Below are positions 62,227 through 64,000 of a DNA stretch of 64,000 bases, one piece after another (positions within the stretch are counted from its first letter, which is position 1; the number at the start of each line of letters is the position of its first letter). Below the pieces are notes generated by a model, which saw nothing but the letters and a program-made list of their open reading frames with translations, was not told the DNA's origin and ran no database searches. A program made the translations under genes and the position numbers. The DNA lies in assembly GCA_023386955.1 (NCBI GenBank), contig JAEWIS010000019.1, forward strand, positions 62,001 to 126,000, written 5' to 3'. This DNA comes from Bacillota bacterium (GTDB lineage Bacteria > Bacillota > Bacilli > Paenibacillales > NBRC-103111).

Positions 62227-63519
62227 TTAATTCAGCACGTCAAAGGTGCCGTCCCGCAGCTCCACAATCCACTTGGGATGATAGATCACCTGCTTCTCCT
62301 GCACCTCCGGCTGGTAGCCCGGATAGATACGGGCAATAGAGGACGGCCGGCGGTAAGCGGCGATTTTGGCATCAAGCTCTGCGCCTCCCGGAAGAATCGC
62401 CTGGGTCTTCACCATATTCTTCGTGTCCGGAATCAGAATGGAGCGTTCGTAGGTGGAGACAATCCCCTTCTGCACCGCCACCTTCATATAGCCGATGGTA
62501 TCCGTGCCGATATTCATAACCGGAAACCCCTCCAGATATTGGCGGAACAAAAAGGTCTGCGCCCCCACCGCCACCTTCGGCGTCAGCTGGGAATAGAGGT
62601 AGGTGCTGTTCCAGCCGCCATGCTGGTTCACAAACTGGATGGCCGACAGCAGATTGTCCCGCACCTCATTTTTGCTGTCCACCGGTGCCGAGGCCGGGTT
62701 GGAGAAGACAAACCAATGTTTGTCATTGCGCAGCTGCAGCCCCTTAACACTGTCGGTAATAATCTGGGTGCCGTCCCGCTCCTGGAGGGACCGGGTCAGG
62801 CCGGGGTCCACAAACAGGCTTCGTTTCAGCTGTTCAGCGGTATATTGCGTGTACGGCATGGTAATCCGGATGGCTGTTAACGGCTCATTCGGCAAATAAT
62901 AGTCTCCCGACGCCGTATGGTAACGCGGCAGGGATTCCCCCAGCCGCAGCCGCATGGTCAGGTCGCTTACCGTTACATCGGCTTTGACCGCTTCATAAAC
63001 GGTCAGGCTGCTGTCGGAAATAAAGAACGTTTTCACATCATCCGATATGCCGTTGGAATACAGGTAAATCCGGGTAATCAGCTCATTGGCCGGGAGCGGC
63101 TCATCCTTGCTCACCTTCATCAGACTCTGCAGCACATTCACGGGAACACCCTCCCGGAAGCGCATCTCAATGCCTTCATAATTGTCCCGGATCTCGTTCC
63201 AGTCCATATTGGCCGCCAACACGTTGGTTTTGCGCAGCCCACCGAAGCTTCTCTGCTTCAGGAAATCGAAGATATTGCGGTAATGGTTGATAAACGGCAC
63301 CGGATAAAGCACCGTATGGCTTTTTTGACCGTAATGCAGAATGATCTGGTCGGGGAATACCACATCCTGCAGCTCCGCAGGGGTCCCCTCCAGAACGGAC
63401 TCCACATATTTGCCTTGAGGCAGGGGTTCGGGCCGCGGACTGCTGTAGCCCAGGATGTAGCTCTGGATCAGGCTGGTCACCACAAGCAGCGTCAGCAAGA
63501 ATGATTTAGCCTTCTCCAT
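62227..63519 (-). CDS. yycH: WalKR regulatory membrane protein YycH
   Basis: 430 residues. One N-terminal membrane helix (FLLTLLVVTSLIQSYILG) and a three-lobe extracytoplasmic domain. Its start codon overlaps the walK stop by one base (TAATG). Modulates WalK together with YycI. Confidence 0.93.
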   Translation of the reverse strand: MEKAKSFLLTLLVVTSLIQSYILGYSSPRPEPLPQGKYVESVLEGTPAELQDVVFPDQIILHYGQKSHTVLYPVPFINHYRNIFDFLKQRSFGGLRKTNVLAANMDWNEIRDNYEGIEMRFREGVPVNVLQSLMKVSKDEPLPANELITRIYLYSNGISDDVKTFFISDSSLTVYEAVKADVTVSDLTMRLRLGESLPRYHTASGDYYLPNEPLTAIRITMPYTQYTAEQLKRSLFVDPGLTRSLQERDGTQIITDSVKGLQLRNDKHWFVFSNPASAPVDSKNEVRDNLLSAIQFVNQHGGWNSTYLYSQLTPKVAVGAQTFLFRQYLEGFPVMNIGTDTIGYMKVAVQKGIVSTYERSILIPDTKNMVKTQAILPGGAELDAKIAAYRRPSSIARIYPGYQPEVQEKQVIYHPKWIVELRDGTFDVLN

Positions 63520-64000
63520 TACTCTCCCACCCCGCTTTCTTCATGCTTCACCGGCAGTGTAAAAGCCACTTTCGTTCCTTGGTTCAGCTCGGAATCCAGG
63601 GTAATGGAGCCTCCGTGGGCTTTGACAATTTCCCGGGCAATGGACAGCCCCAAACCTGTGCCCCCCATGTTGCGGGAGCGTGCCTTATCTACCCGGTAGA
63701 ACCGGTCGAAGATGCGGCTCAGGTCTTTTTTGGGGATGCCGATGCCGTTGTCCTCAACTTCAATCTCCAGCTGGCTCCCATTGTCCTTCAGCCTGGCCCG
63801 GATAGCCAGATGCCCGCCGTCTCCCGTGTACTTGATAGAGTTGGACACCAGATTATCCAGCACCTGATCGATCTGATCCCGGTCCAACAGCACCTGGCCT
63901 ACCGCCGGCTCCACATGGATGCCGATCCCGATATGCCGCTGGCGCAGCTGGAAGGAAAAGCGGTCCGCCACATCCTCAAGCATCTCGCCTACGTCAGTCA
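63519..64000 (-). CDS. walK: sensor histidine kinase WalK, C-terminal part
   Basis: Only the last 160 residues are inside the window. They contain the HATPase N box (DNLVSNSIKYT), G1 box (DNGIGIPKKDL), F box (IFDRFYRVD) and G2 box (GTGLGLSIAREI). The gene continues past 64000, so no start is given. Kinase of the essential cell-wall regulatory system WalKR. Confidence 0.93.
   Translation of the reverse strand, partial: TDVGEMLEDVADRFSFQLRQRHIGIGIHVEPAVGQVLLDRDQIDQVLDNLVSNSIKYTGDGGHLAIRARLKDNGSQLEIEVEDNGIGIPKKDLSRIFDRFYRVDKARSRNMGGTGLGLSIAREIVKAHGGSITLDSELNQGTKVAFTLPVKHEESGVGE

Noticed and set aside
1..64000. CRISPR arrays, tRNA and rRNA genes, intact insertion sequences
   Set aside because: No regularly spaced direct repeats, cloverleaf sequences, rRNA cores or transposase genes were recognised.

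Overview
The window looks like a chromosomal segment of a Paenibacillus-type, endospore-forming Firmicute. The evidence is the right-hand walK-yycH-yycI-walJ / htrA / rlmH block, strong AGGAGG ribosome-binding sites, frequent TTG and GTG starts, a T-box leader, a CxxH/CxxC (BA_5709-type) small protein, an RsfA/Myb-like protein, and many small MocR, MerR, TetR, AraC and WYL regulators. No rRNA, tRNA, CRISPR array or intact insertion sequence was seen. The wal/rlmH block and a cluster of DnaA-box-like 9-mers suggest the right end lies near the replication origin.

Layout. 1-5.2 kb: 3' part missing ddh, a DEAD-box helicase, TetR/MATE efflux pair, GNAT. 5.3-10.1 kb: amino-acid ABC importer, then a MocR regulator divergent from an EamA exporter. 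10.1-16.1 kb: a five-gene glycan operon (four glycosyltransferases and an ABC exporter). 16.2-20 kb: LRR-like protein and a second MocR divergent from a pyridoxamine-oxidase-like protein. 20-25 kb: HMA chaperone / P1B ATPase / FNR-type regulator operon with an FNR-like box at about -41.5, then ribosomal L25 and DbpA. 25-32 kb: ArsR followed by MFS-VanZ-SUMF1-MalT-like-DUF4386, with two matching ArsR-type palindromes. 32-44.6 kb: AraC, a methyltransferase behind a complete T-box leader, SDR/MerR pairs, DinB/WYL, Imm26-like, OYE/Lrp, ABC-F. 44.7-47.3 kb: APS kinase and Stf0 sulfotransferase with a possible PAP phosphatase. 47.5-51.7 kb: DUF2249 operon under a TGTGA-N6-TCACA box, a phosphotransferase, a metallopeptidase, a P-loop kinase and a GNAT.

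51.7-57.8 kb is accessory DNA: gene remnants, two candidate structured RNAs, a 66-residue orphan, an RsfA-like protein, about 1.2 kb of decayed plus-strand coding DNA, and an AT-rich gene for a TIR - NTPase-like - helical-repeat protein placed directly behind the 3' end of rlmH, the position used by SCC elements in staphylococci. 57.8-64 kb returns to core genes: rlmH, htrA, walJ, yycI, yycH and the C-terminal part of walK.

The most unusual items are a T-box riboswitch (specifier read as AAA, Lys) directly upstream of a stand-alone SAM-dependent methyltransferase; the TIR protein at the rlmH hotspot; and a family of intergenic inverted repeats (CTAACGAAT / ATTCGTTAG) whose arms recur at exactly 50-bp spacing. 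All functions are assigned by eye from motifs; no database search was possible.
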